64,000 nucleotides of DNA, taken from Comamonadaceae bacterium. GTDB lineage: Bacteria; Pseudomonadota; Gammaproteobacteria; Burkholderiales; Burkholderiaceae. How positions within the stretch are numbered: the stretch's first letter is position 1; every line of letters starts with the position of its first letter. Where the stretch lies: NCBI GenBank assembly GCA_947374535.1, contig CANCCJ010000008.1, positions 1 through 64,000 of the forward strand. The letters are read 5' to 3'. Position numbers and translations under genes: made by a program. Below are positions 8,776-17,281 of this stretch, in pieces. The notes under the pieces are model-generated. The model saw nothing but the letters and a program-made list of their open reading frames with translations, searched no databases and was not told the DNA's origin.

Positions 8776-9411
8776 GTTGAGGCTTTCAGCGGACTCGGAC
8801 TCGGACTGCGCGAAGAGCGCTAATCCGCGCTGCGCTTTGCTCGCATCAGATGGCGTGAGCGCAATTGCACCGCTAGGCGTTAGGCGCAGTGCATCAGCCA
8901 ACGCATGCAGCGCCGCTTCAGGCCCACTTAGCAGTTCAAGCTCCAGCTCCAAAATCGCTTCGCTCAAATCCGTACCCGGCACGGTGATGTGGCCTTGATC
9001 CAGCGCCACTTCAATGTTTGCGCCGCCGTGCGCCAGCACCCAGCTGTGGCGCTCAAAGTCGGTGCGAAAAAGGGGCTTCAGCTCAGCGCGCAAGGCCATC
9101 AACAAAGCGGCCAGTTCAGGGTCATCTACCAGAGCTGCAAAGTCCAATGCGCCCGGCGTGGTGGGTGCTTCCCACTCTTGGCGGCGTGACAAACCGTTCT
9201 CGCTTTTGCCAGCGGTCTTCACCGTGAGCAGCCATTGTTCGCCCGCCAATCGTTCGCGCACAGCCATGCGGCGTTGCTTCACATCTAAGGCGGGTGTGTC
9301 AAAGTAGGTGTTGAGCAAGCGTTGCACTTGGGCGGGCGGGGTCAGCAGTGGGTGGGCCAACAAGGCGGGCACGTCCTGCGGGCGCAGGCTGAGTTTGAGT
9401 TCTGTTTCCAT
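8761..9411 (-). CDS. CYTH domain protein, probable inorganic triphosphatase
   Basis: The 216-residue protein begins METELKLSL, containing the ExExK signature of the CYTH tunnel fold. It continues with charged strands ([36 protein letters not shown]) typical of triphosphate-binding enzymes. E. coli YgiF pairs this domain with a CHAD domain, whereas here the CHAD part is absent. Likely activity is hydrolysis of inorganic triphosphate, but related proteins include adenylate cyclases and thiamine triphosphatases. Its 3' end overlaps pyrF by 15 bases in antisense. Confidence 0.85.
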   Translation of the reverse strand: METELKLSLRPQDVPALLAHPLLTPPAQVQRLLNTYFDTPALDVKQRRMAVRERLAGEQWLLTVKTAGKSENGLSRRQEWEAPTTPGALDFAALVDDPELAALLMALRAELKPLFRTDFERHSWVLAHGGANIEVALDQGHITVPGTDLSEAILELELELLSGPEAALHALADALRLTPSGAIALTPSDASKAQRGLALFAQSESESAESLNLPAR

Positions 9412-9479
9412 TGCGTTAGGTCTTGGGTTGTGTCAGACCCGTTGCGCTGAGTGAGACACCACCGCGGCTGTTGAAGTTC

Positions 9480-9878
9480 TCAAAGCGTGGAGGGTTGAAA
9501 CCGCTCGCGCAGATGGGCCACGATCGCGTTCGAGTCTTGAAGCCAATGGGCTTGACCGTTTGCATCGACGATCCTCAAGCACGGCACTTTGGTGGCCCCA
9601 CTGCCTTGCAGCAATTCTTCGCGGTGGGTGCTGTTGTGCTGCGCATCACGTTTCTCAATCGGCAGCGATAGGCGGCGCATTTCTTGGCGCACTTTGATGC
9701 AAAACGGGCAGGTGCTGAATTGGTAAAGCGCCAAGCTTTGGCACTGCAGCTCAACATCGGCTTGCGCCGCAGATTCCCGTTGGACACCATGCGGCTGGGC
9801 GAGGCGCTCTTTGAGCAGCATGACGGGGCCCAGAACAAGGCGCAAGGTTTTAAAGAAGGTACGAATGACAGGTTTCAT
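9480..9878 (-). CDS. Glutaredoxin-like protein with CPFC motif
   Basis: The 132-residue product has an N-terminal hydrophobic/basic stretch (KPVIRTFFKTLRLVLGPVMLLKERL), then a thioredoxin-fold domain with C57-PF-C60 (LYQFSTCPFCIKVRQEMRR) and the cis-proline segment TKVPCLRI. It looks like a membrane-associated glutaredoxin or a short GST N-domain protein, with thiol-disulfide activity expected. An upstream TTG (9929) is possible, but ATG 9878 starts a sequence with better family fit. It is divergent from slyD. Confidence 0.78.
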   Translation of the reverse strand: MKPVIRTFFKTLRLVLGPVMLLKERLAQPHGVQRESAAQADVELQCQSLALYQFSTCPFCIKVRQEMRRLSLPIEKRDAQHNSTHREELLQGSGATKVPCLRIVDANGQAHWLQDSNAIVAHLRERFQPSTL

Positions 9879-9955
9879 GGGGAGGAATGGTAAGGCTTGA
9901 TGCAGCGCAACCCTAGAGGTCGTAGACAATGGCGTTTTTTATCCAAAGCCTAGCC

Positions 9956-10429
9956 ATGCAAATCACCCAAGACACGACCGTCACCCTCAAATACCAAGTC
10001 ACCACACCCGCGGGCAAGCCTCTGGATTCGGGGCATTTGTCGTATTTGCACGGCGGCTATGAAAACATTTTTCCGAAGGTCGAAGCCGCACTGAGCGGTC
10101 AAGCCGTGGGATTTGCTGTCGCTCTGAATTTGAACTCAGAAGACGCATTTGGCGCGCGCGACGAGTCGTTGGTGCGCGTCATCCCTAAATCCGAATTCCC
10201 ACCCGGCGTGAAAGTGGGCGGACAGTTGCAAGGCGCGGGCGACGATGGGCAGCCTCGCGTGTTCAATGTGGTAAAGATCAAAGGTCCCGAAGTACACCTA
10301 GACGGCAACCACGAATTGGCGGGGCAAGCCCTGCGTTTCAGCTGCACGGTGACGGATGTGCGCGTCGCAACGGATGAAGAGATTGCCCATCGTCATGTGC
10401 ATGGTACGCATGGACATCAGCACGCTTAA
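9956..10429 (+). CDS. slyD: FKBP-type peptidyl-prolyl isomerase, SlyD-like
   Basis: This cytosolic prolyl isomerase/chaperone may also handle nickel. The 157-residue protein has the SlyD start (MQITQDTTVTLKYQVTTPAGKPLDSG), the flap SYLHGGYENIFPKVEAAL and an insert-in-flap domain (about 70-125). A His-rich tail, AHRHVHGTHGHQHA, is a plausible metal site but is shorter than in E. coli. A GACAAT at 9925-9930 could be its -10 element. That would put the transcript start after the upstream in-frame ATG at 9929, so ATG 9956 is chosen. Confidence 0.9.
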   Translation: MQITQDTTVTLKYQVTTPAGKPLDSGHLSYLHGGYENIFPKVEAALSGQAVGFAVALNLNSEDAFGARDESLVRVIPKSEFPPGVKVGGQLQGAGDDGQPRVFNVVKIKGPEVHLDGNHELAGQALRFSCTVTDVRVATDEEIAHRHVHGTHGHQHA

Positions 10430-10439
10430 GTGCTGATGT
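10414..10439 (+). other. 10-bp inverted repeat across the slyD stop codon
   Basis: The arms acatcagcac (10414-10423) and gtgctgatgt (10430-10439) pair perfectly around a six-base loop that contains the slyD stop. There is no T run on either strand, so it is a hairpin between convergent slyD and uvrA rather than a classic terminator. Confidence 0.5.
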
Positions 10440-10463
10440 GTCGCTGCCCCGAGGGCCGCGCAC

Positions 10464-13436
10464 TCAGCTTGGCAGCAAGCGCTTCAAGTACTTGCCCGTG
10501 AAGCTGGCTGGGTTGGCCGCCAAGTCTTCTGGCGTGCCCACACCCACCACCATGCCGCCCCCGCTGCCGCCCTCGGGCCCCATGTCGATGAGCCAGTCGG
10601 CGGTTTTGATGACGTCAAGGTTGTGCTCGATGATGACGATGGTGTTGCCCGCATCGCGCAGGTGTTGCAGCACTTTGAGCAGTAGCGCAATGTCGGCAAA
10701 GTGCAAGCCTGTGGTGGGTTCGTCCAAGATGTAGAGCGTGCGGCCTGTGTCGCGTTTGCTCAGCTCCAAAGCCAGCTTCACGCGTTGCGCTTCACCGCCC
10801 GAGAGCGTGGTGGCGGCTTGACCGAGTTGCAGGTACGACAAACCCACGTCCATCAAGGTTTGCAGCTTGCGGGCGATGTTGGGCACGGCGCTGAAAAACA
10901 CCAAGGCGGCTTCGACGGTGAGCGTCAAGATTTGCGCGATGTTTTTGCCTTTGTACAAAACCTCCAAGGTCTCGCGGTTGTAGCGCAAGCCGTGGCACAC
11001 ATCGCAAGGTACATACACGTCGGGCAAGAAGTGCATTTCCACTTTCACCATGCCATCGCCTTGGCAGGCTTCGCAACGCCCACCGCCCGACCCTGCAGCC
11101 ACGTTGAAACTAAAGCGCCCGGGCCCATAGCCGCGTTCGCGGGCCATGGGTACTTCGGCCATCAGCTCGCGGATGGGCGTGAACAAGCCGGTGTAGGTGG
11201 CGGGATTGCTGCGGGGTGTGCGGCCAATGGGCGATTGGTCGACGTTGATGACTTTGTCGAAATAGTCGAGACCGGTGATTTCGTCGTGCGCCGCCGGTTC
11301 TTCGTGGGCTCTGTGGATGGTGTGTGCGGCTGCGGTGTAGAGCGTGTCGTTGACCAGCGTTGATTTGCCCGAGCCCGAGACACCGGTGACGCAGGTGAGC
11401 AAGCCCACGGGGAAATCTGCGGTGACTTTTTTCAGGTTGTTGCCGCGAGCGCCTTTGATGCGAATGACTTGGTGTTCAGACGCATCTTGGTTGAGCTTGC
11501 GCTGATAGGCCAGTTCTTCGGCTTCCACAGGCAAGAAGCGGCGGCGTTGGGTGGGCACCTCAATGCGCAGGGCTTGCGCGAGGTAGCGGCCGGTTAGTGA
11601 GTTGGGGTTGGCTTCAATCTCGGCGGGTGTGCCAAGCGCCATCACTTCGCCGCCATGCACGCCCGCGCCGGGGCCCATGTCCACGCAAAAGTCGGCGGCG
11701 CGAATCATGTCTTCGTCGTGCTCCACCACCAGCACGCTGTTGCCAATGTCGCGCAGGTGTTTGAGGGTGTCGATGAGTCGGTCGTTGTCGCGCTGGTGCA
11801 GACCAATGCTGGGCTCGTCCAACACGTACATCACGCCGGTCAGGCCCGAGCCAATTTGGCTGGCCAAACGAATGCGTTGCGCTTCGCCGCCCGACAGGGT
11901 GTCGGCACTGCGGTCGAGGCTGAGGTAGTTCAAGCCGACGTCGTTGAGGAACTTCAAACGCGAGGCAATTTCGCGCACCACTTTGTCGGCAATCTCGGCT
12001 TTGGCGCCTTGCAGTTTCAGCGTGTTGAAGTAGCCAAAGCATTCGCCCAGCGTGGTGTGGCTGATGTCAAAAATGCCGCGCATTTGATCGCCGTCGCCAA
12101 TGCGCACATTGCGCGCTTCGCGGCGCAAGCGTGTGCCGCCACACGACGTACACGCGCGTGAGCCGCGATAGCGCGACAGGTCTTCGCGCACGACCACCGA
12201 ATCGGTCTCGCGGTAGCGGCGCTCCATGTTGACCAAGATGCCCTCGAAGGGGTGCTTCTTGCTCAGCTTTTTGCCGCCGGATTCCAAGCTGTAGTTGAAC
12301 TTGATTTCTTCTTCGCCCGAGCCGTAAAGCAGCACTTGGCGCACTTCAGGACTGAGGTCTTCAAAGGCCGCGTCGAGGTCAAACTTGTAGTGATTGGCTA
12401 AGCTCTCGAGCAGGGTGAAGTAATGGGCGTTGCGGCGGTCCCAGCCTTTGATGGCGCCGCTCCCCAAGCTGAGCGAGGGAAACGCCACCACGCGTGCGGG
12501 GTCAAAGTAGTCTTGGTGGCCCAAGCCGTCGCACGAGGGGCAGGCGCCCACGGGCGAGTTGAACGAGAACAAGCGCGGCTCGAGTTCGCTGATGGAGTAC
12601 GTACACAGCGGGCACGAGAATTTGGCGTTGAAGCTGTGCTCCACGCCCGTGTCCATCTCAAGTGCGATGGCGCGGCCTTCGGCCAACCGCAAGGCGGCTT
12701 CAAAGCTCTCGGCCAAACGCTGGCGCAAGCCGGGTGGCGGTGCGGTCACGGCGATGTCGCCAATGCTCGGTGCAACCACAGGCTTGGGTGCCGCTGGCGC
12801 TTCATGGCGCACCTTGATGCGGTCGATCACCACGTCGATGTCGTGCTTCTCGGTTTTCTTCAACTCGGGCAGTTCGTCGTATTCATACACCTTGCCTTCG
12901 ATGCGAAAACGCACATAGCCCTGCGCTTGCAACTGCGTGAAGATTTCGCTGTATTCGCCCTTGCGGTTGCGCGCGATGGGTGCCAGCAGCATGAGCTTGG
13001 TGTCTTCGGGCAGGGCCATAACAGCGTCCACCATTTGCGACACGCTTTGCGCTTGCAGCGCCAAGTTGTGGTCGGGGCAATAGGGCGTGCCTGCGCGGGC
13101 AAACAACAAGCGCAAGTAGTCGTGAATTTCGGTCACCGTGCCCACGGTGGAGCGCGGGTTGTGGCTGGTGGCTTTTTGCTCAATGCTGATGGCGGGGGAT
13201 AGGCCCTCAATCAGGTCCACATCGGGCTTGTCCAAGCGCCCCAAAAACTGGCGGGCGTAGGCCGAGAGGCTTTCCACATAGCGGCGCTGGCCTTCGGCAT
13301 ACAGCGTGTCAAACGCGAGGCTGGACTTGCCCGAGCCCGACAAACCTGTGATCACCACCAGCTGGTTACGCGGAATATCGAGGTCGATGTTTTTCAGGTT
13401 GTGCGTGCGCGCTCCGCGAATGCTGATGTTTCGCAT
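10464..13436 (-). CDS. uvrA: Excinuclease ABC subunit A
   Basis: UvrA is the damage-sensing ATPase of nucleotide excision repair. The product shows both ABC modules: Walker [21 protein letters not shown] and [16 protein letters not shown], signatures [16 protein letters not shown] and [16 protein letters not shown]. Zinc-binding pairs are CPLC/CPSC in the insert and CEAC/CDVC near residue 760. Start ATG 13436 ([16 protein letters not shown]) gives 990 residues and matches the family. An in-frame GTG at 13493 would add 19 residues and cannot be ruled out. It converges on slyD, and the first 50 bases upstream separate it from the divergent MFS gene. Confidence 0.96.
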   Translation of the reverse strand: MRNISIRGARTHNLKNIDLDIPRNQLVVITGLSGSGKSSLAFDTLYAEGQRRYVESLSAYARQFLGRLDKPDVDLIEGLSPAISIEQKATSHNPRSTVGTVTEIHDYLRLLFARAGTPYCPDHNLALQAQSVSQMVDAVMALPEDTKLMLLAPIARNRKGEYSEIFTQLQAQGYVRFRIEGKVYEYDELPELKKTEKHDIDVVIDRIKVRHEAPAAPKPVVAPSIGDIAVTAPPPGLRQRLAESFEAALRLAEGRAIALEMDTGVEHSFNAKFSCPLCTYSISELEPRLFSFNSPVGACPSCDGLGHQDYFDPARVVAFPSLSLGSGAIKGWDRRNAHYFTLLESLANHYKFDLDAAFEDLSPEVRQVLLYGSGEEEIKFNYSLESGGKKLSKKHPFEGILVNMERRYRETDSVVVREDLSRYRGSRACTSCGGTRLRREARNVRIGDGDQMRGIFDISHTTLGECFGYFNTLKLQGAKAEIADKVVREIASRLKFLNDVGLNYLSLDRSADTLSGGEAQRIRLASQIGSGLTGVMYVLDEPSIGLHQRDNDRLIDTLKHLRDIGNSVLVVEHDEDMIRAADFCVDMGPGAGVHGGEVMALGTPAEIEANPNSLTGRYLAQALRIEVPTQRRRFLPVEAEELAYQRKLNQDASEHQVIRIKGARGNNLKKVTADFPVGLLTCVTGVSGSGKSTLVNDTLYTAAAHTIHRAHEEPAAHDEITGLDYFDKVINVDQSPIGRTPRSNPATYTGLFTPIRELMAEVPMARERGYGPGRFSFNVAAGSGGGRCEACQGDGMVKVEMHFLPDVYVPCDVCHGLRYNRETLEVLYKGKNIAQILTLTVEAALVFFSAVPNIARKLQTLMDVGLSYLQLGQAATTLSGGEAQRVKLALELSKRDTGRTLYILDEPTTGLHFADIALLLKVLQHLRDAGNTIVIIEHNLDVIKTADWLIDMGPEGGSGGGMVVGVGTPEDLAANPASFTGKYLKRLLPS

Positions 13437-13621
13437 GGCTGATGGGTGGTTCAGGGCTTGGCCTAGATAGGCGCCGTCGTTAGTTTCGTTCACGGGTCAA
13501 TCAAGTAAAGGGCAACCCGCCATGATAGTGGCGACAGCTGAACTTGGCTTGGAATGCAGGACAATCTCATGCTGTGACGATCAACCTTACCCCCGACCCC
13601 ACGCTGGACGACAGCCCGACC

Positions 13622-14809
13622 ATGACGCGCACCGAGTTGCGTGCCAGTGGCTCGCTCGCGTCCATCTTTGCCTTGCGGATGCTGGGCTTGTTTTTGGTGC
13701 TGCCCGTGTTTGCGCTGGAAGCGCGCAAGTACCCGGGCGGTGACGACCCCGCGCTGATTGGTTTGGCCATGGGTATTTATGGGCTGACGCAAGGCATTTT
13801 GCAAATTCCCTTTGGTATGGCGTCGGACCGTTTGGGCCGCAAACGGGTGATTATTTTTGGCCTGCTGGTGTTTGCCTTGGGCAGCTTGGTGGCTGGCGGT
13901 GCGGATACGCTGACGGGCTTGTTGGCTGGTCGCGCCTTGCAAGGTGCTGGTGCGGTGTCTGCGGCTGTGACGGCTTTGTTGGCTGATTTAACCCGCGACG
14001 CCGTGCGCACCAAGGCCATGGCTTTGGTGGGCGCGAGCATTGGGTTGATGTTTGCCTTGTCGCTGGTGGTGTCGCCCGTGATTGCAGCGCACATTGGTTT
14101 GTCTGGTTTGTTTGTGTTGACCGCAGTGCTGGCGTTACTGGGCACGGCGGTGGTGGTGTGGGCGGTGCCCGCTGAGCCGATGCTGCACAAAGACGCTGGC
14201 CGTGGCGGTTTGCGCCAAGTGTTGGCCAACCCCGCGTTGTTGCGCTTGAACATCGGCGTGTTTGTGTTGCACGCGGTGCAGCTGGCCATGTGGGTGGCGA
14301 TTCCTGCGTTCTTGGTGCAAGCCGGTTTGGGCAAGGACGACCACTGGCAAATTTATTTGCCCGCTGTGCTGGGCTCGTTCGTGTTGATGGGCGGTGTGTT
14401 TCCGCTGGAGCGACGCGGCTATTTGCGCGGTGTTTTTTTAAGCGCTATTGCTTTGATCGCTTTGGTGCAGGTGGCGTTGCTGTGGGTGTCGTCTGGCGCG
14501 CCCAGCATTACCTGTTTGGCTTGGTTGCTGTTTGCGTTCTTTTGTGGTTTCAACGTGTTGGAAGCCACGCAGCCCAGTTTGGTGTCGCGTATGGCACCTG
14601 CTGCGTCGCGTGGCGCGGCGATGGGCGTGTACAACACATTGCAATCCTTAGGCTTTTTTGCCGGTGGCGTGATGGGGGGGCAACTCGTCAAAAGTTACGG
14701 CACACAAGGCCTGTTTTTAACTTGCGCAGCACTCATGGTGGTGTGGCTGGCGGTCGCTTGGCCCATGGTGGCGCCTAAGCGTGCGGCACGTCCTGCAAAG
14801 ACACCATAA
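13622..14809 (+). CDS. MFS transporter, YajR-like
   Basis: The 395-residue protein has 12 predicted helices with MFS motifs: motif A region GMASDRLGRKRVIIFG after helix 2, and GRALQGAGAVSAAVTALLADLTRDAVRTKAMALVG. The N-half matches E. coli YajR closely by eye (SIFALRMLGLFLVLPVFAL). It ends after the last helix and lacks YajR's C-terminal YAM domain. Substrate unknown; drug or metabolite efflux is a guess. Start is uncertain: ATG 13622 has only a weak GGACG upstream, while GTG 13574 lies eight bases after GACAAT (13560-13565) and would add 16 residues. Confidence 0.86.
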   Translation: MTRTELRASGSLASIFALRMLGLFLVLPVFALEARKYPGGDDPALIGLAMGIYGLTQGILQIPFGMASDRLGRKRVIIFGLLVFALGSLVAGGADTLTGLLAGRALQGAGAVSAAVTALLADLTRDAVRTKAMALVGASIGLMFALSLVVSPVIAAHIGLSGLFVLTAVLALLGTAVVVWAVPAEPMLHKDAGRGGLRQVLANPALLRLNIGVFVLHAVQLAMWVAIPAFLVQAGLGKDDHWQIYLPAVLGSFVLMGGVFPLERRGYLRGVFLSAIALIALVQVALLWVSSGAPSITCLAWLLFAFFCGFNVLEATQPSLVSRMAPAASRGAAMGVYNTLQSLGFFAGGVMGGQLVKSYGTQGLFLTCAALMVVWLAVAWPMVAPKRAARPAKTP

Positions 14810-14836
14810 TTAGCCCCTATCTGGAGGAATTTACCC

Positions 14837-15337
14837 ATGGCATCCGTTAACAAAGTCATCCTCGTCGGCAACTGTGGCCGCGACCCTGAAGTGCGCTACC
14901 TGCCCAGCGGCCAAGCCGTGGCCAACGTGAGCGTGGCCACATCGAGCCGTCGCAAAGACAAAAACAGCGGTGAGATGATTGAAGACACACAGTGGCACCG
15001 CGTCACTTTTTATGACCGCTTGGCTGAAATCGCTGGCGAATACGTCAAAAAAGGCCGCCCCATCTACGTGGAAGGCCGCCTGAAATACGGCGTGTACACC
15101 GACAAAACCACAGGCGTGGAAAAAAACACCGTGGACATCATTGCCACCGAGTTGCAACTCTTGGGTGGCCGTGAAGGCATGGGCGGCCCCAGCGGTGGTG
15201 GCGAAGAAGGCGGCGGTGGCTACAGTCGCCCAGCGGCTGCACCGCGCCAAGCGGCACCTGCACCACAACGTCAAACCCCGGCCCCCGCACCTGCGCGTGG
15301 TGGTTTTGACGACATGGATGACGACATTCCGTTTTAA
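14837..15337 (+). CDS. ssb: Single-stranded DNA-binding protein
   Basis: SSB coats single-stranded DNA in replication and repair. The 166-residue protein has the OB fold ([36 protein letters not shown] ... [14 protein letters not shown]), a Gly/Pro/Ala/Gln-rich linker from about residue 115, and the acidic partner-binding tip [10 protein letters not shown] good Shine-Dalgarno (TGGAGGAA, 14822-14829) precedes the ATG, and CATAAT at 14805-14810 is a candidate -10. A strong terminator follows. The gene sits across the MFS gene from uvrA, a common ssb-uvrA neighbourhood. Confidence 0.97.
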   Translation: MASVNKVILVGNCGRDPEVRYLPSGQAVANVSVATSSRRKDKNSGEMIEDTQWHRVTFYDRLAEIAGEYVKKGRPIYVEGRLKYGVYTDKTTGVEKNTVDIIATELQLLGGREGMGGPSGGGEEGGGGYSRPAAAPRQAAPAPQRQTPAPAPARGGFDDMDDDIPF

Positions 15338-15360
15338 AAAAGCGCAGTTTCCCGCTCTGC

Positions 15361-15396
15361 AAAAAACCAGCTCGTGCAAATTGGCTGGTTTTTTTC
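15361..15396 (+). terminator. Rho-independent terminator of ssb
   Basis: The arms aaaaaaccagc (15361-15371) and gctggttttttt (15384-15395) form a stem followed by a T run. It isolates ssb from the metal-peptide operon, whose promoter starts at 15403. Confidence 0.9.
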
Positions 15397-15402
15397 ATTT
15401 CA

Positions 15403-15430
15403 GATGTCAGGTTTTGAGTTCGGCCACGAC
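15403..15430 (+). promoter_or_regulatory. Predicted ECF-sigma promoter of the bufferin-like operon
   Basis: The element GATGTCAGGTTTT (15403-15415), an 11-base spacer and CGAC (15427-15430) recur exactly, with the same spacing, in front of doxX on the other strand (17993-17966). The layout GTCAGG-N15-CGAC resembles ECF promoters such as Caulobacter SigF sites (GTAACC-N16-CGAA, from memory). The predicted start is near 15437, giving a leader of about 55 bases. The operon encodes its own ECF sigma, so autoregulation is likely. Confidence 0.72.
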
Positions 15431-15442
15431 TAGGTCATCAGT

Positions 15443-15460
15443 AGCTTCAAAGGTGAAGCT
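15443..15460 (+). promoter_or_regulatory. Hairpin in the 5' leader of the bufferin-like operon
   Basis: The arms agcttca (15443-15449) and tgaagct (15454-15460) with loop AAGG form a perfect stem just after the predicted transcript start and 31 bases before the precursor ATG. It may stabilise the message or bind a regulator; this is inference. Confidence 0.45.
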
Positions 15461-15491
15461 GCAAACCACCCTCGTTGTCTTAGGAGACACC

Positions 15492-15668
15492 ATGAAACTC
15501 AAATCCATCATCGCTTTGGCTGCCGTCGTCGTTACAGGTGTCGCATCTGCCCAGCCCGCTAAAGATCAAAAATGCGGCGCAGGCTCTTGCTCGAAAAAAG
15601 AAGTCGCCCAAAAAGCAGACAAAGAAGCCAGCTGCTCGAAAAAAGAAGCCGCTTGTTCTAAGAAGTAA
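15492..15668 (+). CDS. Secreted Cys-rich precursor peptide (BufA/HvfA-like) with CSKKE repeats
   Basis: The 58-residue peptide has a signal sequence (MKLKSIIALAAVVVTGVASA, cleavage after residue 20) and a 38-residue mature part rich in Lys, Ala and Cys. Cysteines are C28, C33, C48 and C55. The motif CGAGC-like CGAGSCSKKE is followed by two more CSKK(E) units. A clear Shine-Dalgarno TAGGAGAC (15481-15488) fixes the ATG. It is seven bases upstream of an MNIO/DUF692 gene and heads the operon. This is the arrangement of bufferin/Hvf ribosomal peptides whose cysteines are turned into copper-binding thiooxazoles. It is not an obvious DUF2282 member, so it may be a distinct precursor type. The copper role is inferred. 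Confidence 0.8.
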   Translation: MKLKSIIALAAVVVTGVASAQPAKDQKCGAGSCSKKEVAQKADKEASCSKKEAACSKK

Positions 15669-15675
15669 GACCAGC

Positions 15676-16467
15676 ATGACAGTCGGAATCGGCTACCGCC
15701 GTGACATGGCGGATTGGGATATGTCGCAGGTTCCGGCGACGTTCTTTGAGGTGTGTCCAGAAAACTGGATTCACCGCGACAGATCGCGCTTGCACGACAT
15801 CATCGCCCCAGGACGCGAAGTGCGCTTGCATGGGGTATCGTTAAATTTAGGCGGGAGCGGCGACATTTCTTCAGAATTTTTGTACCAAGTGCGTGACCTC
15901 ATGCGCGACTTGGGCACCATGTATTACTCAGACCATTTAGCGTCCAGCGGGGACGCGCATCAGCTGTACGACTTGTTTCCCATTCCCTTCACGCAGGCAG
16001 AGGCTTATCGGGTGGCCGACCGCATTGCGCGTGTGCAAGACGTGTTGGGTTTTGCGATGGCGGTCGAGAACAGCACCTACTACACCAACGTGGGCGGCAT
16101 GCGAGAGTCTGAATTTTTGCAAACCGTGGTTGCGCGTGCGGGCTGCCATGTGCTGTTGGATATCAACAACATTGAGGTGAACTGGAAAAACCACCGCATC
16201 GAATCGCTGGCTGACTATGTGGCAAATGTTGATTTTTCAAACGTGAGTTATTTGCATGTGGCGGGCCACGAATACAACCCGCGTTTTCAGATGTACATCG
16301 ACACACACAGTGCAGGGGTTGATGCGACCACCGCCGAGATGGCCAAGGCATTGGCTGCGGCTCACGGCAAAGACATTTTGCTGGAGTGGGACAACGATGT
16401 GCCTGAAATGGCCGTCATCAACCAAGAGATTGCATGTCTGAATTCTTTGACTATGTGCGCGGCCTGA
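15676..16467 (+). CDS. bufB: MNIO-family (DUF692) peptide-modifying oxidase, BufB-like
   Basis: This 263-residue TIM-barrel protein belongs to the multinuclear non-heme iron oxidases that modify cysteines in precursor peptides. Family segments seen: HGVSLNLGG, YYSDHLASSG, VENSTYY, LLDINNIEVNWKNH, HVAGHE, IDTHSAGV and LEWDNDVPE, which hold the His, Asp, Glu and Asn iron ligands. ATG 15676 is chosen; the frame extends upstream to 15538 only as a Lys-rich shadow of the precursor gene. The spacing of seven bases suggests coupling with the precursor. The last 34 bases overlap bufC. Expected job: oxidise Cys of the 15492 peptide, with its DUF2063 partner binding the leader. Confidence 0.9.
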   Translation: MTVGIGYRRDMADWDMSQVPATFFEVCPENWIHRDRSRLHDIIAPGREVRLHGVSLNLGGSGDISSEFLYQVRDLMRDLGTMYYSDHLASSGDAHQLYDLFPIPFTQAEAYRVADRIARVQDVLGFAMAVENSTYYTNVGGMRESEFLQTVVARAGCHVLLDINNIEVNWKNHRIESLADYVANVDFSNVSYLHVAGHEYNPRFQMYIDTHSAGVDATTAEMAKALAAAHGKDILLEWDNDVPEMAVINQEIACLNSLTMCAA

Positions 16468-16712
16468 CTGAGGTCGTGCCCGACGGTTATTCCGCGCAAG
16501 GCATGGCGGTGTATCGCCACCATGTGTATTTAGGGGCGTCGCAGTTGTTGGCAGCTTCATACCCAGAGTTGAAAACGGCTTTGAGCGAAGCCGATTGGAC
16601 GAGCTTGATGAATGATTTCATTGCCAAGACCCGTTGGTCTTCCAATTTCTATTCAGATCTAGACGAAAATTTCAAACATTATTTATCTGATGAATTGAAT
16701 GAGCCCGCATGA
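16434..16712 (+). CDS. bufC: DUF2063 partner protein, BufC-like, N-terminal domain only
   Basis: The 92-residue protein matches the DUF2063 helical domain (VRGLTEVVPDGYSAQGMAVYRHHVYLGASQLLAASYPELKTAL). In bufferin and Hvf systems this protein pairs with the DUF692 enzyme and helps recognise the precursor. Known BufC/HvfC proteins are usually around 250 residues with a second domain; here only the first is present. It overlaps bufB by 34 bases and the sigma gene by four (ATGA). AAGAGA (16424-16429) serves as the ribosome-binding site. The tight overlaps argue that the short form is real rather than broken. Confidence 0.82.
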   Translation: MSEFFDYVRGLTEVVPDGYSAQGMAVYRHHVYLGASQLLAASYPELKTALSEADWTSLMNDFIAKTRWSSNFYSDLDENFKHYLSDELNEPA

Positions 16713-17281
16713 GTTTAGGTGTTGATGTCTCGCTGCTGGAAACCCTACGCCCGCCTATGCTGAAGTTTGCCCGCTTGCATTTGAGCCACGCAGAAGATGC
16801 GGAAGATTGCGTGCAAGACACCCTGCTTGCTTTTTGGGCCAAGCCAGGGCAGTTTGACGGGCGCGCCAGTTTGAAAACGTATTTGTTCAGTATCTTGAAA
16901 AACAAGGTGGCCGACAAACTCCGAGCACGTTACCGCGACAAGTTTGAAACCTTAGAGACAGACACCGATGACTTCGATGTGCTGTTCACGCACCAAGGTG
17001 GCTGGCAGGCGGACGAGCAAGTGTCCCGCTGGGCTGAGCCCGATGGCGAGTTGGCCACGCGTCAGTTCTTAGATGTGTTGGATATTTGTTTGAATCACTT
17101 GCCTGAAAAGACGGCGGCCGTGTTCAGTATGAAAGAACTGATGGAAATGGATACGCCTGAGATTTGTGAGCACCTGGGTGTGTCTAAAGATTTGTATTGG
17201 CAGTGTATGAGTCGAGCTCGCAAGAGCATTCAACTGTGTATGACCCAGCGTTGGTTTGGAGGAGTGGCACATGCGCTGTAA
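16709..17281 (+). CDS. ECF-type RNA polymerase sigma factor
   Basis: The 190-residue protein has sigma region 2 (LKFARLHLSHAEDAEDCVQDTLLAFWAKPGQFDGRASLKTYLFSILKNKVADKLR, residues about 18-75) and region 4 (LPEKTAAVFSMKELMEMDTPEICEHLGVSKDLYWQCMSRARKSIQ, about 132-178). It is translationally coupled to bufC (ATGA) and to the anti-sigma gene downstream. It is the likely reader of the twin promoters at 15403 and 17993. Related ECF sigmas in Caulobacter and Cupriavidus drive DUF692 operons under metal stress. The exact inducer here is not visible in the sequence. Confidence 0.9.
   Translation: MSLGVDVSLLETLRPPMLKFARLHLSHAEDAEDCVQDTLLAFWAKPGQFDGRASLKTYLFSILKNKVADKLRARYRDKFETLETDTDDFDVLFTHQGGWQADEQVSRWAEPDGELATRQFLDVLDICLNHLPEKTAAVFSMKELMEMDTPEICEHLGVSKDLYWQCMSRARKSIQLCMTQRWFGGVAHAL

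Noticed and set aside
15538..15675. Longer DUF692 start overlapping the precursor gene
   Set aside because: The extra residues are a Lys-rich out-of-frame reading of the CSKK repeats. The family start fits ATG 15676.
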